A stretch of DNA of 64,000 nt from Rhizobium altiplani (GCF_001542405.1 NZ_LNCD01000003.1:62001-126000), one strand, 5' to 3'; positions 35,256-44,101 are shown, numbered from the stretch's first letter. The notes: generated by a model from the letters alone, not told the origin. Made by a program: numbers and translations.

Positions 35256-36293
35256 ATGAAGGGAATTCGCCAACTCGCCAAACATCTCGACATTTCGATC
35301 GGGACGGTTTCGCGTGCGCTGAACGACAGGCCTGACGTCAACGAGGAAACCCGCAAGCGCGTGCTCGCGGCGGCCGAGGAGCTGGGTTATGTGGCGAACC
35401 AGTCTGGCCGGAGCCTCCGCCAGGGCACGACCAATGTCATCGGCCTGATGATCGAGTCCAGCAAGGAAACGGTCGAAAACAGCGACAACTTCTTCCTCGG
35501 CGTTACTGGTGGCCTGCAGAGTGTGCTGTCCCGTCACAAACTTGATCTGTTGATGTTGCCGTGCCCAAACGACGAGGATCCGCATGAATACCTCAAGCGC
35601 ATGGTAGCGCGACGCATCGTCGATGCGATGATCATCTCGGCAACGCAGCGGGTCGACAAGCGCATCGATCTTCTGGTGAAGGCCAAGATCCCCTTCGTCG
35701 CGCTTGGCCGCAGCACCTCCGGCGGAAGCCACCCCTGGATCGATCTGGACTTCGAGGGCGTTGCAGCCTGCGCTGTCGATCGTCTCGTGTCGAAGGGACA
35801 TCGCCGTATCGCGATCGCGGCGCCATCCAATGACATCAACCTCGGCTATATCTTCGTCGATGCCTATCGCCAATCACTGGAGCGCCACGGAATAGCCTAT
35901 GATCCGTCGCTGGTAATCCGCGTCAAATCGAGCGAGCAGGGCGGCTATCAGGCCGGTCATGAGATGCTACGGCTCGACAGCAAGCCGACGGCCATCATTC
36001 TGATCTACGAGTTGATGGCGATTGGTCTCTACCGGCGCATGAACGAGGCGGGCATCGTTCCTGGTCGAGATCTGGCCGTTATCGGCTTTCGTGAGGAACC
36101 TCGCGGAAAATTTCTGCAGCCATCGCTAACCTGCTTCCGCATGTCACTGCGCGATCTCGGCGTCGAGCTCGCCGAGACCTTGCTCGCGACGATGCCGGCT
36201 TACGCCGAGCATTATCCCAGGGGCGCCCGTAGCACGATCTGGCCGCTTGAGCTCGTCCCAGGAGAGAGCGACGCCTTTTCGCTGGAGGCATAG
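35256..36293 (+). CDS. LacI-family transcriptional regulator
   Basis: Sugar-responsive repressor of 345 residues. Residues 1-55 are the LacI DNA-binding domain (IRQLAKHLDISIGTVSRALNDRPDV, then the hinge YVANQSGRSLRQG). The rest is a periplasmic-binding-like ligand domain (NVIGLMIESSKETVEN, IPFVALGRSTSG, HPWIDLDFEGVAACAVDRLVSKGHRRIAI). The ATG at 35256 fits the family start MKGIRQLAK; a TTG at 35247 closer to the GGGGAGGA site is possible. The matching palindromic operators at 37829-37861 mark the importer operon at 37910 as its probable target, although the tRNA region lies in between. Confidence 0.9.
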   Translation: MKGIRQLAKHLDISIGTVSRALNDRPDVNEETRKRVLAAAEELGYVANQSGRSLRQGTTNVIGLMIESSKETVENSDNFFLGVTGGLQSVLSRHKLDLLMLPCPNDEDPHEYLKRMVARRIVDAMIISATQRVDKRIDLLVKAKIPFVALGRSTSGGSHPWIDLDFEGVAACAVDRLVSKGHRRIAIAAPSNDINLGYIFVDAYRQSLERHGIAYDPSLVIRVKSSEQGGYQAGHEMLRLDSKPTAIILIYELMAIGLYRRMNEAGIVPGRDLAVIGFREEPRGKFLQPSLTCFRMSLRDLGVELAETLLATMPAYAEHYPRGARSTIWPLELVPGESDAFSLEA

Positions 36294-36311
36294 TCTCCAG
36301 CGTGGTCGGAA

Positions 36312-36347
36312 GGCCCTGCTCATCGCTTTCCAGTGCAGGCCGTTTTT
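36312..36347 (+). terminator. Probable terminator of the LacI gene
   Basis: GGCCCTGC (36312-36319) pairs with GCAGGCC (36335-36341) with one bulged C, followed by GTTTTT (36342-36347). Eighteen bases after the lacI stop codon. Confidence 0.55.
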
Positions 36348-36434
36348 GCCACCGCGCATCGGCTTGGTTGGCCCCTAGTGGTTCGAGCCCTGCAAAGCCC
36401 TTCCGAAAAAATAAAAAAATCTTCACAAACGCTC

Positions 36435-36463
36435 TTGCGGTTTCCCCGCGATCCGCATAAATC
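36435..36463 (+). promoter_or_regulatory. Candidate tRNA promoter
   Basis: TTGCGG (36435-36440), 17 bases, TAAATC (36458-36463), 42 bases upstream of the tRNA-Val 5' end. It is the best -35/-10 pair in the gap after the lacI terminator. Confidence 0.4.
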
Positions 36464-36505
36464 ACGGCCACCGACGCGGCGGACCACACGGGACCGATTT
36501 CGCGA

Positions 36506-36581
36506 GGGCGATTAGCTCAGTTGGTAGAGCGCCTCGTTTACACCGAGGATGTCGGGAGTTCGAGTCTCTCATCGCCCACCA
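36506..36581 (+). tRNA. tRNA-Val (anticodon TAC), CCA encoded
   Basis: Full cloverleaf. Acceptor GGGCGAT (36506-36512) pairs with ATCGCCC (36571-36577). The D arm is GCTCAGTTGGTAGAGC (36515-36530). The anticodon stem CCTCG/CGAGG encloses TTTACAC with anticodon TAC at 36539-36541, reading Val codons GTA/GTG. T arm GGGAG/CTCTC encloses TTCGAGT. Discriminator A and CCA are encoded (36578-36581). A tyrosine-recombinase relic starts about 90 bases downstream, so this tRNA was probably an integration site. Confidence 0.97.
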
Positions 36582-36669
36582 TTCCTTCTCCTTGAAATGG
36601 TTGAACTATCTGATCTTGCTGCACTTTGCGCCATCCCTCTTGGTACACAAAGGTGGTGCACATGGGTCT

Positions 36670-37021
36670 TGCGATGCCGTGAACGTCGAGTTCCCATCCA
36701 TCCCGAGTTACTGAAAGAGGGGCTGATAAAGTTCGTTCTCGGTTTACCCGGACCGGACAACGCCCGCATTTTTCCTCCCCGCTCACAGCCCAACATCTCT
36801 GAGTGCCTGCGCGATGAGGTCCAGATCAAACGGCCCGAGTTGGCTCCCCCAATCACGGCTGGCGTCATCTATTCGAGGACCTCTGGTGGGGGGTCCTCGA
36901 TGCTGCCCGCAACTACATCACTGGCAGATCCACAGGGAAGTCCGATGCTGGCTATGGCAAGAGCCAAGCGATGCTCCCCGGCCTTGCTGCGGAGATGCGG
37001 AAGGTTCCATGCTTTCTGTGA
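36670..37021 (+). pseudogene. Tyrosine recombinase (integrase) C-terminal relic
   Basis: One frame reads RRVPIHPELLKEGL...ISECLRDEVQIKRPELAPP up to about 36850; the reading then continues in a different frame as SPNHGWRHLFEDL...DAARNYITGRS...GYGKSQAMLPGLAAEMRKVP to a stop at 37019-37021. This is the C-terminal part of a rhizobial-type integrase, with HGWRH as the HxxR box. The frame switch is at a run of five C (about 36846-36850); three C would restore ELAPNHGWRH. The catalytic Tyr is probably the Y of GYGK. No N-terminal half is seen. Next to tRNA-Val, it is the remnant of an integrated element. Confidence 0.72.
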
Positions 37022-37181
37022 TGAGGCACGAGGGACTGAAACCACCCCTCGTCCTCAACCCCGTGGGTGTATCCGCTCGATTCGGACTTCGCCATTAGGG
37101 CGACGGTAAGCCTCTTCGACGTTGCAGCTTGTCGCAGAATTAGACTTTGCCGATACTCTCCTCGGTTGCTGGAGGGTCGCA

Positions 37182-37454
37182 ATGCAATACGTGATGGCTG
37201 CTGTTGTTGGCGTAGGTATCGGCTTCTTCGCCTTTTGTTTGCTTGCGCCGCTGCTCCAGAGGGTGCGCCTTGCTACGATACCATTGGATGGCCTGTCAGA
37301 GAGCGAGAGGCGTTTCAGAGCGGTCTTTGCGGTCATGGCAGAAGGGCAGCGGCAGTCGCTCCTCGACCACCACATGCAAAGGCTGGGGTGCAGTAGAGAG
37401 CAGGCGATGCGATACGCGGTTGAAGACAGAGAGCGCGATATCAATCGATGGTGA
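37182..37454 (+). CDS. Small membrane-anchored hypothetical protein
   Basis: Unrecognised 90-residue protein. The ATG at 37182 has an excellent GGAGGG site seven bases upstream. Residues 4-25 form one hydrophobic helix (VMAAVVGVGIGFFAFCLLAPLL), followed by a soluble helical region (SESERRFRAVFAVMAEGQRQSLLDHHMQRLG) and an acidic, Arg-rich end. It probably sits in the inner membrane with its C-terminus in the cytoplasm. It lies between the integrase relic and the importer operon and could belong to the former element. Confidence 0.6.
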   Translation: MQYVMAAVVGVGIGFFAFCLLAPLLQRVRLATIPLDGLSESERRFRAVFAVMAEGQRQSLLDHHMQRLGCSREQAMRYAVEDRERDINRW

Positions 37455-37477
37455 GCTCAGGCCGCGCTTACGAGCGC

Positions 37478-37705
37478 CTACCCGTTGCCAATTATTTTGC
37501 CTGCCTGACGCTCACGGCTGTCGCTCTCAGGCTCCTTAACCGCCCGCTTGTCATCTGCTGACTTCTCTTCAGCGTGATGCTTGCGCCCTGCCTCTTGGTC
37601 TTGGGCCTTGCGCTGATCGTGGTTGTCGGCACTCGGCAAAGCGATGTCCTCTCTGTCGCTCGCATCGGGAACGGGCGGGCCGGACACGCGCAGGTCCGAA
37701 GCCAT
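37478..37705 (-). CDS. Small hydrophilic hypothetical protein
   Basis: Unrecognised 75-residue protein, extremely hydrophilic (rich in Asp, Glu, Lys, Arg and Gln), opening MASDLRVSGPPVPDASDREDIALPSADN. Such small charged proteins are common in rhizobial genomes, probably intrinsically disordered. No clear ribosome binding site and no recognisable domain, so it may not be translated. Convergent with the membrane-anchored protein gene. Confidence 0.4.
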   Translation of the reverse strand: MASDLRVSGPPVPDASDREDIALPSADNHDQRKAQDQEAGRKHHAEEKSADDKRAVKEPESDSRERQAGKIIGNG

Positions 37706-37818
37706 TTACCGCGGCGAAATCAGTCAGATTTTTTCCGTGCTGCGGTGCAGCACGTATTAATCTAAAGCCCTAGGTTTGCAGGTGTTTTCCGCAACATATC
37801 GCACTGTTTGAACCGCTA

Positions 37819-37861
37819 TTGACACCAAGAAACGTTTCCGCTTAGTATCGTAAACGTTTAC
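37819..37861 (+). promoter_or_regulatory. LacI-controlled promoter with two operators
   Basis: -35 TTGACA (37819-37824) and -10 TAGTAT (37843-37848), 18 bp apart. A perfect palindrome GAAACGTTTC (37829-37838) lies inside the spacer and a second, GTAAACGTTTAC (37850-37861), covers the probable start site; centres are 22 bp apart, about two helical turns. These are typical LacI-family operators, with a near-identical site at the lacI gene (35193). Confidence 0.85.
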
Positions 37862-37909
37862 GGGATGCGTTTCGGGAGGAAAACCGGAAACGATCCACCG
37901 GAGGAAATC

Positions 37910-38944
37910 GTGATTTTGAATGCCGTTCTGTGCGGGTGCGGAGCCATGTCCAAAGGCTGGTTGCGCGCCATCAAGGAAACCCCGGCTCTCGCAGCCGCGA
38001 TCAAGGTCAAGGGCCTCGTCGATGTCAATCCGGCAGCCGCTGAAGCACTTGCCGCCGAGTTCGGTCTTGAGGGCGCTGTCATCGGCAGCGACCTTGCCGA
38101 CGTCATCGCCAGGACCAAGGCCGACATCGTATTCGACGTCGTCATACCGACAGCCCGTTTCAATGTCGTCTCGACGGCGCTGAAGGGAGGTTGCCATGTT
38201 CTCAGCGAAAAGCCGATGGCGACCTCGCTTGCAGAAGGAGCCGCGCTGATCGATCTCGCCGCCGAGACCGGCAAGATCCACGCCATCATCCAGAACCGTC
38301 GCTTCATCTCCGGTGTCCGCCGCATGCGCCGCTTCGTCGAGAGCGGGGCGATCGGTGACCTGACCGCCATCCATTGCGACTTCTTCCTCGGCCCGCATTT
38401 CGGCGGTTTTCGCGAGGAGATGGACAATGTGCTCCTGCTCGACATGGCAATCCATACCTTCGACGCAGCACGCTATGTCGCTGACAAGAAGCCGCTTGCC
38501 GTCTATTGCGTCGAACGCAATCCGACCGGATCCTGGTACAAGCACGGCGCATCCGCCAATGCCACCTTCGAATTTTCCGACGACGTCGTCTTCACCTATC
38601 GCGGCTCCTGGTGCGCTGAAGGTGAGCGCACGAGCTGGGAAAGCGAATGGCGTCTCGTCGGCTCGAAGGGCATGCTGACCTGGGATGGCGGCGACGTCTT
38701 CAATGCAGCTGTCGCTGGCAAGGATCCCGGCCTCCTGCACGGCTTTACGCCCGTAGACGTTCCCGAGCCCGCGCACGAAGAAGAAACGCACGGCCATGCC
38801 AGCGTCATTGCAAGCTTCGTCGAGGCGATCAAGACAGGCAAGCGGCCCGAAACCGCAAGCTCCGACAATATCAGAAGCCTCGCCATGGTCTTCGGCGCGA
38901 TCGAAAGCGCCAAGACCGGCAAGCGCATCGAAATTTCAGCATAA
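37910..38944 (+). CDS. Gfo/Idh/MocA-family oxidoreductase
   Basis: NAD(P)-dependent sugar dehydrogenase of 344 residues. The GTG at 37910 has GGAGGA five bases upstream and opens the Rossmann fold (NAVLCGCGAMSKGW); the frame to 37865 lies over the operator and is not used. The catalytic Lys is in HVLSEKPMATS (about 96), and a later His/Asp pair is in LLLDMAIHTFDAARY (about 180). It heads an operon with an isomerase and a CUT1 importer, so it probably oxidises the imported sugar or inositol-like polyol; substrate unknown. Confidence 0.88.
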   Translation: MILNAVLCGCGAMSKGWLRAIKETPALAAAIKVKGLVDVNPAAAEALAAEFGLEGAVIGSDLADVIARTKADIVFDVVIPTARFNVVSTALKGGCHVLSEKPMATSLAEGAALIDLAAETGKIHAIIQNRRFISGVRRMRRFVESGAIGDLTAIHCDFFLGPHFGGFREEMDNVLLLDMAIHTFDAARYVADKKPLAVYCVERNPTGSWYKHGASANATFEFSDDVVFTYRGSWCAEGERTSWESEWRLVGSKGMLTWDGGDVFNAAVAGKDPGLLHGFTPVDVPEPAHEEETHGHASVIASFVEAIKTGKRPETASSDNIRSLAMVFGAIESAKTGKRIEISA

Positions 38945-38956
38945 GGAAAAGCGATT

Positions 38957-39859
38957 GTGAGCAACCCCGCCAAGTCCATTCGTATCGGCACCATGGTCAG
39001 CGCCTCCAAGGGCGGCGCCGACAAGCGCATCGGCCAGATTGCCGATATGGGCTTTGAAAGCTTCGAACCCTTCTTCTGGCAGACGACCAACGGCCAGGAT
39101 CTGGCCGAACTCGGCAAACGCTCGCGCGACGCCATCGGTGACCGTGACATCACGATCTCGACGCTCGGCATGTTCGGCAATCCGCTGGAAACGACCGACA
39201 TCGACCTGCAGACGCTGCAGGGCTGGAAGGATTGCATCGACAATGCTCACCATTTCGGCGCAACCTGCGTTGCCGGCTTTACCGGTCGAATCCGCAACAA
39301 GCCGCTGACCGACAGCCTGCCGCGCTACAAGGAAATCTGGAGCGAGCTTTCAAAGCGCGCCGCCGACAAGGGCGTCAAGATCGCGTTCGAAAACTGCGCC
39401 ATGGACGGCAACTGGGCGACCGGCGACTGGAACATCGCGCACAACCCGGATGCCTGGGAACTGATCTTCAACGAAACGCCGGACGATCATATCGGCCTTG
39501 AGTGGGAGCCCTGCCATCAGATGGTCTATCTGATCGAGCCGCTGCCGCAGATCCGCAAGTGGGCCAAGAAGATCTTCCACGTGCACGGCAAGGACGCGAC
39601 GATCCGCTGGGACGTCATCAAGGAACATGGCATTTTCGGCAAGGAGAAATTCGTCTTCATGCGTACGCCAGGCTTCGGCGACAGCAACTGGACGGACATC
39701 ATCTCCGAATTGCGGCTTGCCGGCTGGTCCGGTTCGATCGATATCGAAGGCTGGCACGACCCGGTTTATCGCGACGCGCTGGAAATGACCGGTCAGGTCT
39801 ATGCGCTCAACCATCTCAAGCATGCCCGGGGCGCCGATTTCGTCGTCGATCCGGTTTGA
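38957..39859 (+). CDS. TIM-barrel sugar phosphate isomerase/epimerase
   Basis: Xylose-isomerase-like barrel of 300 residues starting at GTG 38957, with AAGGAAAA upstream. Likely metal ligands: Glu in KIAFENCAMDG (about 140), Glu/His in IGLEWEPCHQMVYL (about 183), His in IFHVHGKDATIRWD (about 210) and Glu in SIDIEGWHDP (about 263). Twelve bases separate it from the dehydrogenase, so the two probably act in sequence on the same sugar. Substrate unknown. Confidence 0.85.
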   Translation: MSNPAKSIRIGTMVSASKGGADKRIGQIADMGFESFEPFFWQTTNGQDLAELGKRSRDAIGDRDITISTLGMFGNPLETTDIDLQTLQGWKDCIDNAHHFGATCVAGFTGRIRNKPLTDSLPRYKEIWSELSKRAADKGVKIAFENCAMDGNWATGDWNIAHNPDAWELIFNETPDDHIGLEWEPCHQMVYLIEPLPQIRKWAKKIFHVHGKDATIRWDVIKEHGIFGKEKFVFMRTPGFGDSNWTDIISELRLAGWSGSIDIEGWHDPVYRDALEMTGQVYALNHLKHARGADFVVDPV

Positions 39860-39869
39860 TGACATCGCG

Positions 39870-39892
39870 GCCGGCGAGGAGGAATCGCCGGC
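39870..39892 (+). other. Intercistronic hairpin upstream of the binding-protein gene
   Basis: GCCGGCGA (39870-39877) and TCGCCGGC (39885-39892) form a perfect 8-bp stem around GGAGGAA, without a T-tract. It may act as processing or stability element between the catabolic genes and the importer genes. Confidence 0.55.
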
Positions 39893-39924
39893 TTCCGACA
39901 GGATAACCACAAAGGAGGAGAACT

Positions 39925-41157
39925 ATGGGTATCCGCAAGTTTGCAATGATCGGCGCCTTGGCGCTCGCAGGCGTTTCTCTCTTCGGCCTGGCCGCCAAGG
40001 CCGAAGACGTCACCTTGACCCTCTGGTCGCTGGACAAGGACATCCAGCCGGCGCCGAACCTCGTCAAGGAATTCAACGCCCAGAACAATGGCATCAAGAT
40101 CGAATATCGTCTGATCCAGTTCGATGATGTCGTCACCGAGGCCATGCGCGCCTATGCCACCGGCCAGGCCCCTGACATCATCGCCGTCGACAACCCCGAG
40201 CACGCGATGTTCTCTTCGCGCGGGGCCTTCCTCGACATTACCGACATGATCAAGGGATCGTCGGTCATCAAGCCGGAAAACTACTTCCCAGGTCCGCTGA
40301 AGTCGGTCGAATGGGACGGCAAGTACTACGGCGTGCCGAAGGCGACCAACACGATCGCGCTCTACTACAACAAGGACATGTTCAAGGCGAAGGGCCTCGA
40401 CCCGAACAAGCCGCCGCAGACCTGGGACGAGCTTGTCGAGGATGCCCGCAAGCTGACCGACCCCGCTAAGAACGTCTATGGTCTCGCCTTCTCGGCCAAG
40501 GCAAACGAGGAAGGCACCTTCCAGTTCCTTCCCTGGGCCCAGATGGCGGGCGGCGGCTACCAGAACATCAATGCCGAAGGCGCGGTCAAGGCGCTTGAAA
40601 CCTGGAAGACGATCATGGACGAGAAGCTTGCTTCTCCGGACACCTTGACGCGTGGCCAGTGGGATTCGACCGGCACCTTCAACTCCGGCAATGCCGCGAT
40701 GGCGATCTCCGGTCCTTGGGAACTCGACCGAATGACCAAGGAGGCGAAGTTCGACTGGGGCGTTGCCCTGCTTCCGGTTCCGAAGGAAGGCGCTGAGCGT
40801 TCCTCGGCAATGGGCGACTTCAACTGGGCTATTTTCTCCAGCACGAAGCATCCGGCCGAAGCCTTCAAGGCACTGGAGTTCTTTGCCTCGAAGGACGACA
40901 AGATGTTCAAGAACTACGGCCAGCTTCCGGCCCGTGCCGACATCACCATCCCGGAAACCGGCGAGAAGCTCAAGGATGAGGCGCTGAAGGTCTTCATCGA
41001 ACAGCTGAAATACGCCAAGCCTCGCGGCCCGAATCCGCAATGGCCGAAGATCTCCAAGGCGATCCAGGACGCAATCCAGGCTGCCTTGACCGGCCAGATG
41101 AGCCCGAAGGACGCGCTCGATCAGGCTGCCGACAAGATCAAGGCCGTGCTCGGTTAA
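39925..41157 (+). CDS. ABC transporter substrate-binding protein (CUT1)
   Basis: Periplasmic sugar-binding protein of 410 residues. Signal peptide [20 protein letters not shown] to AKAE, cleavage near residue 26. Mature part: [20 protein letters not shown] at the start, [52 protein letters not shown] and [13 protein letters not shown], all typical of MalE-like proteins. A GGAGGAG site precedes the ATG. Paired with permeases and ATPase of the same operon; ligand unknown, probably a sugar or polyol fitting the upstream dehydrogenase. Confidence 0.92.
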   Translation: MGIRKFAMIGALALAGVSLFGLAAKAEDVTLTLWSLDKDIQPAPNLVKEFNAQNNGIKIEYRLIQFDDVVTEAMRAYATGQAPDIIAVDNPEHAMFSSRGAFLDITDMIKGSSVIKPENYFPGPLKSVEWDGKYYGVPKATNTIALYYNKDMFKAKGLDPNKPPQTWDELVEDARKLTDPAKNVYGLAFSAKANEEGTFQFLPWAQMAGGGYQNINAEGAVKALETWKTIMDEKLASPDTLTRGQWDSTGTFNSGNAAMAISGPWELDRMTKEAKFDWGVALLPVPKEGAERSSAMGDFNWAIFSSTKHPAEAFKALEFFASKDDKMFKNYGQLPARADITIPETGEKLKDEALKVFIEQLKYAKPRGPNPQWPKISKAIQDAIQAALTGQMSPKDALDQAADKIKAVLG

Positions 41158-41173
41158 TCCACTCTGCATAACC

Positions 41174-41193
41174 GGATGGCTTTCGGGCCATCC
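41174..41193 (+). other. Intercistronic hairpin after the binding-protein gene
   Basis: GGATGGC and GCCATCC (41174-41180, 41187-41193) form a 7-bp stem around TTTCGG. Like the one at 30428 it lies between binding protein and first permease and lacks a T-tract. Confidence 0.6.
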
Positions 41194-41268
41194 CTACCAT
41201 TTCCTCCCGGCAGGGGCTGTCTTGCAGCGCAAGCTTCAGGCAGCCCCGTTCGGAGTATTGGAGGATCG

Positions 41269-42171
41269 ATGAAACGGATTCTTTCAAGCGTCAGGGACGG
41301 CCGCGGCTTCGACATCACCCTGGTCGCCTTTCCGCTGGCCTTCCTGTTCCTGATGGCGGGACTGCCGCTCATCTACAATGTGGTGATGAGCTTCCAGGAG
41401 GTTGACATGTTCAGCCTCGGAACCTTCTCGCGCCCCTTCGTCGGCTTCAAGAACTATACCGATCTCTTTGCCCAGCCGGAAACCTGGCCGATCCTCGGCA
41501 ATACGGTGATCTTCGTCGTCGGCTCGATCGCAGGTCAGTTTCTGATCGGATTTGGCCTGGCGCTGTTCTTCTGGGTCAATTTCCCCGGCGCCTCGTGGCT
41601 GCGCGGCCTGTTTCTCGTCTCCTGGGTCATGCCCGGCCTTGTCGTCGGAGCGATCTGGAACTGGATTCTTTCCGGCGATTTCGGCGTCCTCAACTTCATC
41701 CTGAAGGAGAGCGGCATCATTAGTAGCAACATCTTCTGGCGCTCCGATCCGCATTTTTCGCTCTATGCGGTCATCATCGCCAATGTCTGGCTGGGGACTG
41801 CCTTCAACATGATCCTGCTGTCGGTCGGCCTGTCCGGAATCCCCGGTGACCTCTATGAAGCCGCCGAACTCGACGGTGCCAATGCCTGGCAACGCTTCTG
41901 GACGATCACGCTGCCGATGATGCGCTCCACGATCGGCGCCATCATCGCACTTGGGCTTATCTTCACGCTGCAGCAGTTCGATCTCTTTGCCGCCATCACC
42001 TCGGGCGGCCCGAACAACTCATCCAACGTCACGCAGTACTGGGCCTGGGACCTGTCCTTCCGCCAGTATGATTTCGCCAAGGGCGCGACCATCTCCGTCA
42101 TCATGATCATCTTCGTCATGTTCGCCTCCGTCGTCTATGTCCGCTCCACACGTCATGAGGTGCGCGGATGA
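41269..42171 (+). CDS. ABC sugar permease, MalF-like
   Basis: Permease of 300 residues with six helices. The ATG at 41269 has GGAGGATCG before it; the longer frame to 41176 lies over the hairpin and is not used. The EAA motif is YEAAELDGANAWQRFWTITLPMMRS, near residue 203. It pairs with the following permease, whose start overlaps its stop by four bases (ATGA). Confidence 0.92.
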   Translation: MKRILSSVRDGRGFDITLVAFPLAFLFLMAGLPLIYNVVMSFQEVDMFSLGTFSRPFVGFKNYTDLFAQPETWPILGNTVIFVVGSIAGQFLIGFGLALFFWVNFPGASWLRGLFLVSWVMPGLVVGAIWNWILSGDFGVLNFILKESGIISSNIFWRSDPHFSLYAVIIANVWLGTAFNMILLSVGLSGIPGDLYEAAELDGANAWQRFWTITLPMMRSTIGAIIALGLIFTLQQFDLFAAITSGGPNNSSNVTQYWAWDLSFRQYDFAKGATISVIMIIFVMFASVVYVRSTRHEVRG

Positions 42172-42995
42172 GCGATACGACACGCAACCGCCTTATGCTC
42201 GTGATCGCCATCCTCATGGCGGCGATCTATCTGTTCCCGCTCTACTGGATGTACATCACGGCCCTCAAGGGCGGGTCCGAGATGTTCGCAACGCCCCCGA
42301 GCTTCTGGCCGGGCGACCCGCAATGGGGAACCTTCGGCTATGTCTGGGAAAGCCGCGGCATGGGCCGGTATCTCTGGAACTCGCTGGTCATCGCCGTCGG
42401 CGCCGTTACCCTGATCACCGTTCTTGGCGTCGGCTGCGCCTATGTTCTGGCGCGCTACCGCAACGTCTGGGTCGATATCGGTCTGTTCATGATCCTGATG
42501 CTGCAGGTCCTGCCGGCATCGTTGATGGTGACCCCGATCTTCGTCGGCTTCTCGCAACTGGGCATGCTCGACTATCCGCGCCTTGCCGTCATCATCGCGA
42601 TCGCCGCCAAGAGCATGCCCTTCTTCGTCGTCCTGGTGCGCGCCACCTTCATGGCGGTGCCGATGGAACTCGAGGAGGCCGCGCTCGTCGATGGCAACAG
42701 CCGCGTCGGTGCCTTCTTCAGTATCGTGCTGCCGCTTGCCCGCAATGGCATCCTCGTCAGCGCGATCCTCATCTTCATGCAGGCATTCGGTGAGTTCGTC
42801 TACTCGAAGTCGATGATCCAGGCTGCCGAGCTTCAGCCGGCGAGTGTCGGTCTCAACTCCTTCATGGGACCGAACACCAACGAGTGGAACAACATCATGG
42901 CCTACGCCACGATGTATGTGACGCCGATCCTCGCCATCTTCGTTCTCTTGCAGCGCCGCATCGTATCCGGCCTCACCTCTGGAGCCCTCAAATGA
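42168..42995 (+). CDS. ABC sugar permease, MalG-like
   Basis: Permease of 275 residues with six helices. The EAA motif is LEEAALVDGNSRVGAFFSIVLPLARNGI, near residue 167. The start overlaps the previous stop by four bases and its stop overlaps the ATPase start by four, so all three are translationally coupled. A typical CUT1 MalG-type block AFGEFVYSKSMI follows the EAA loop. Confidence 0.92.
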   Translation: MSDTTRNRLMLVIAILMAAIYLFPLYWMYITALKGGSEMFATPPSFWPGDPQWGTFGYVWESRGMGRYLWNSLVIAVGAVTLITVLGVGCAYVLARYRNVWVDIGLFMILMLQVLPASLMVTPIFVGFSQLGMLDYPRLAVIIAIAAKSMPFFVVLVRATFMAVPMELEEAALVDGNSRVGAFFSIVLPLARNGILVSAILIFMQAFGEFVYSKSMIQAAELQPASVGLNSFMGPNTNEWNNIMAYATMYVTPILAIFVLLQRRIVSGLTSGALK

Positions 42996-44062
42996 CCAAT
43001 CAGATCGAGCTCAGCGGCGTCAACAAGCACTACGGCGCGTTCCATGCCCTGAAGAACATCAACCTGTCGATCGCAAAGGGAACCTTTGTTGCACTCGTCG
43101 GTCCGTCCGGCTGTGGCAAGTCCACACTGCTTCGTTCGCTCGCAGGCCTCGAGAGTATCTCTGAGGGTGAGTTGAAGATCGCCGGCGAGTTGATGAACAA
43201 CGTGCCGCCGCGCAAGCGCGATGTCGCCATGGTCTTCCAGTCCTATGCGCTCTATCCGCACATGACCGTGGAGGAGAACCTGACCTATAGCCTCCGCATT
43301 CGCGGCGTCGCCAAGGCGCAAGCCAAAAAGGCGGCAGAAGAGGTCGCTGCTACAACTGGCTTGTCGCATCTGTTGAAGCGTTACCCGCGTGAGCTTTCCG
43401 GCGGCCAGCGCCAGCGCGTTGCAATGAGCCGCGCCATCATCCGCCATCCGAAAGCATTCCTGTTCGACGAGCCCCTCTCCAACCTCGATGCCGCACTGCG
43501 TGTTCACATGCGCAAGGAAATCCGGGCGCTGCACGACCGTCTGCATGCCACCTCGGTCTATGTCACCCACGACCAGATCGAGGCCATGACAATGGCCGAC
43601 CATGTGGTCGTCATGCGCGAAGGCGTGATCGAGCAGCAAGGCAAGCCTCTCGATCTCTACGACAAGCCCGCCAACAAGTTCGTCGCAGGCTTCATCGGCT
43701 CTCCGGCCATGAACTTCATCCCGGCGGTAGCAGTCGAAGACGGCAGGAGCCTGACCATCGATCTCGGCAGCGTGAAGCACAAGATTGCGATCGACCATCA
43801 GATCCAGCCAGGCCGAAAGGTGACTGCCGGCATTCGTCCCGAGCACATCGGCGTAACGGCACCGGGGCAGGGCACCTTCGATGTGCCTGTCGCCGTGGTG
43901 GAATCCACCGGCTCATCCACCTTCGTCACGGCGGCGACAACGCCTGAGCTGACGATCGTCGAGACGGGCCGCGGTACAGCACGCGCAGGCGAAACGGTCG
44001 GCGTGACCGTCGATCCGTCGCAACTGCACCTCTTCGACGACGCGAGCGGCGTGCGCCTCTGA
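42992..44062 (+). CDS. ABC sugar importer ATPase, UgpC/MsmK type
   Basis: Cytoplasmic ATP-binding subunit, 356 residues. Walker A GPSGCGKST (about 37-45), Q-loop MVFQSYALYPHM (about 80), signature LSGGQRQR (about 135), Walker B FLFDEPLSNLDA (about 155), H-loop VTHDQIEAM (about 190). Residues about 240-356 form the regulatory OB-fold domain of the MalK/UgpC group. It powers the two permeases encoded just upstream. MsmK-type ATPases can serve several importers, so it may also drive the importer at 29089-32163. Confidence 0.94.
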   Translation: MTNQIELSGVNKHYGAFHALKNINLSIAKGTFVALVGPSGCGKSTLLRSLAGLESISEGELKIAGELMNNVPPRKRDVAMVFQSYALYPHMTVEENLTYSLRIRGVAKAQAKKAAEEVAATTGLSHLLKRYPRELSGGQRQRVAMSRAIIRHPKAFLFDEPLSNLDAALRVHMRKEIRALHDRLHATSVYVTHDQIEAMTMADHVVVMREGVIEQQGKPLDLYDKPANKFVAGFIGSPAMNFIPAVAVEDGRSLTIDLGSVKHKIAIDHQIQPGRKVTAGIRPEHIGVTAPGQGTFDVPVAVVESTGSSTFVTAATTPELTIVETGRGTARAGETVGVTVDPSQLHLFDDASGVRL

Positions 44063-44070
44063 AGAACAAG

Positions 44071-44092
44071 GCGGCCGGAAAATTCCGGCCGC
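44071..44092. terminator. Hairpin between convergent operons
   Basis: GCGGCCGGAA (44071-44080) and TTCCGGCCGC (44083-44092), perfect 10-bp stem with a two-base centre. It lies in the 39-base gap between the ATPase and aldo/keto reductase stops. No T-tract on either side, so termination strength is uncertain. Confidence 0.5.
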
Positions 44093-44101
44093 GCACCAAT
44101 C

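Noticed and set aside
36549-37109. Single intact protein of 186 residues starting inside tRNA-Val
   Set aside because: Starts within the tRNA; only its middle part matches an integrase, and the match continues in another frame, so it is a pseudogene.
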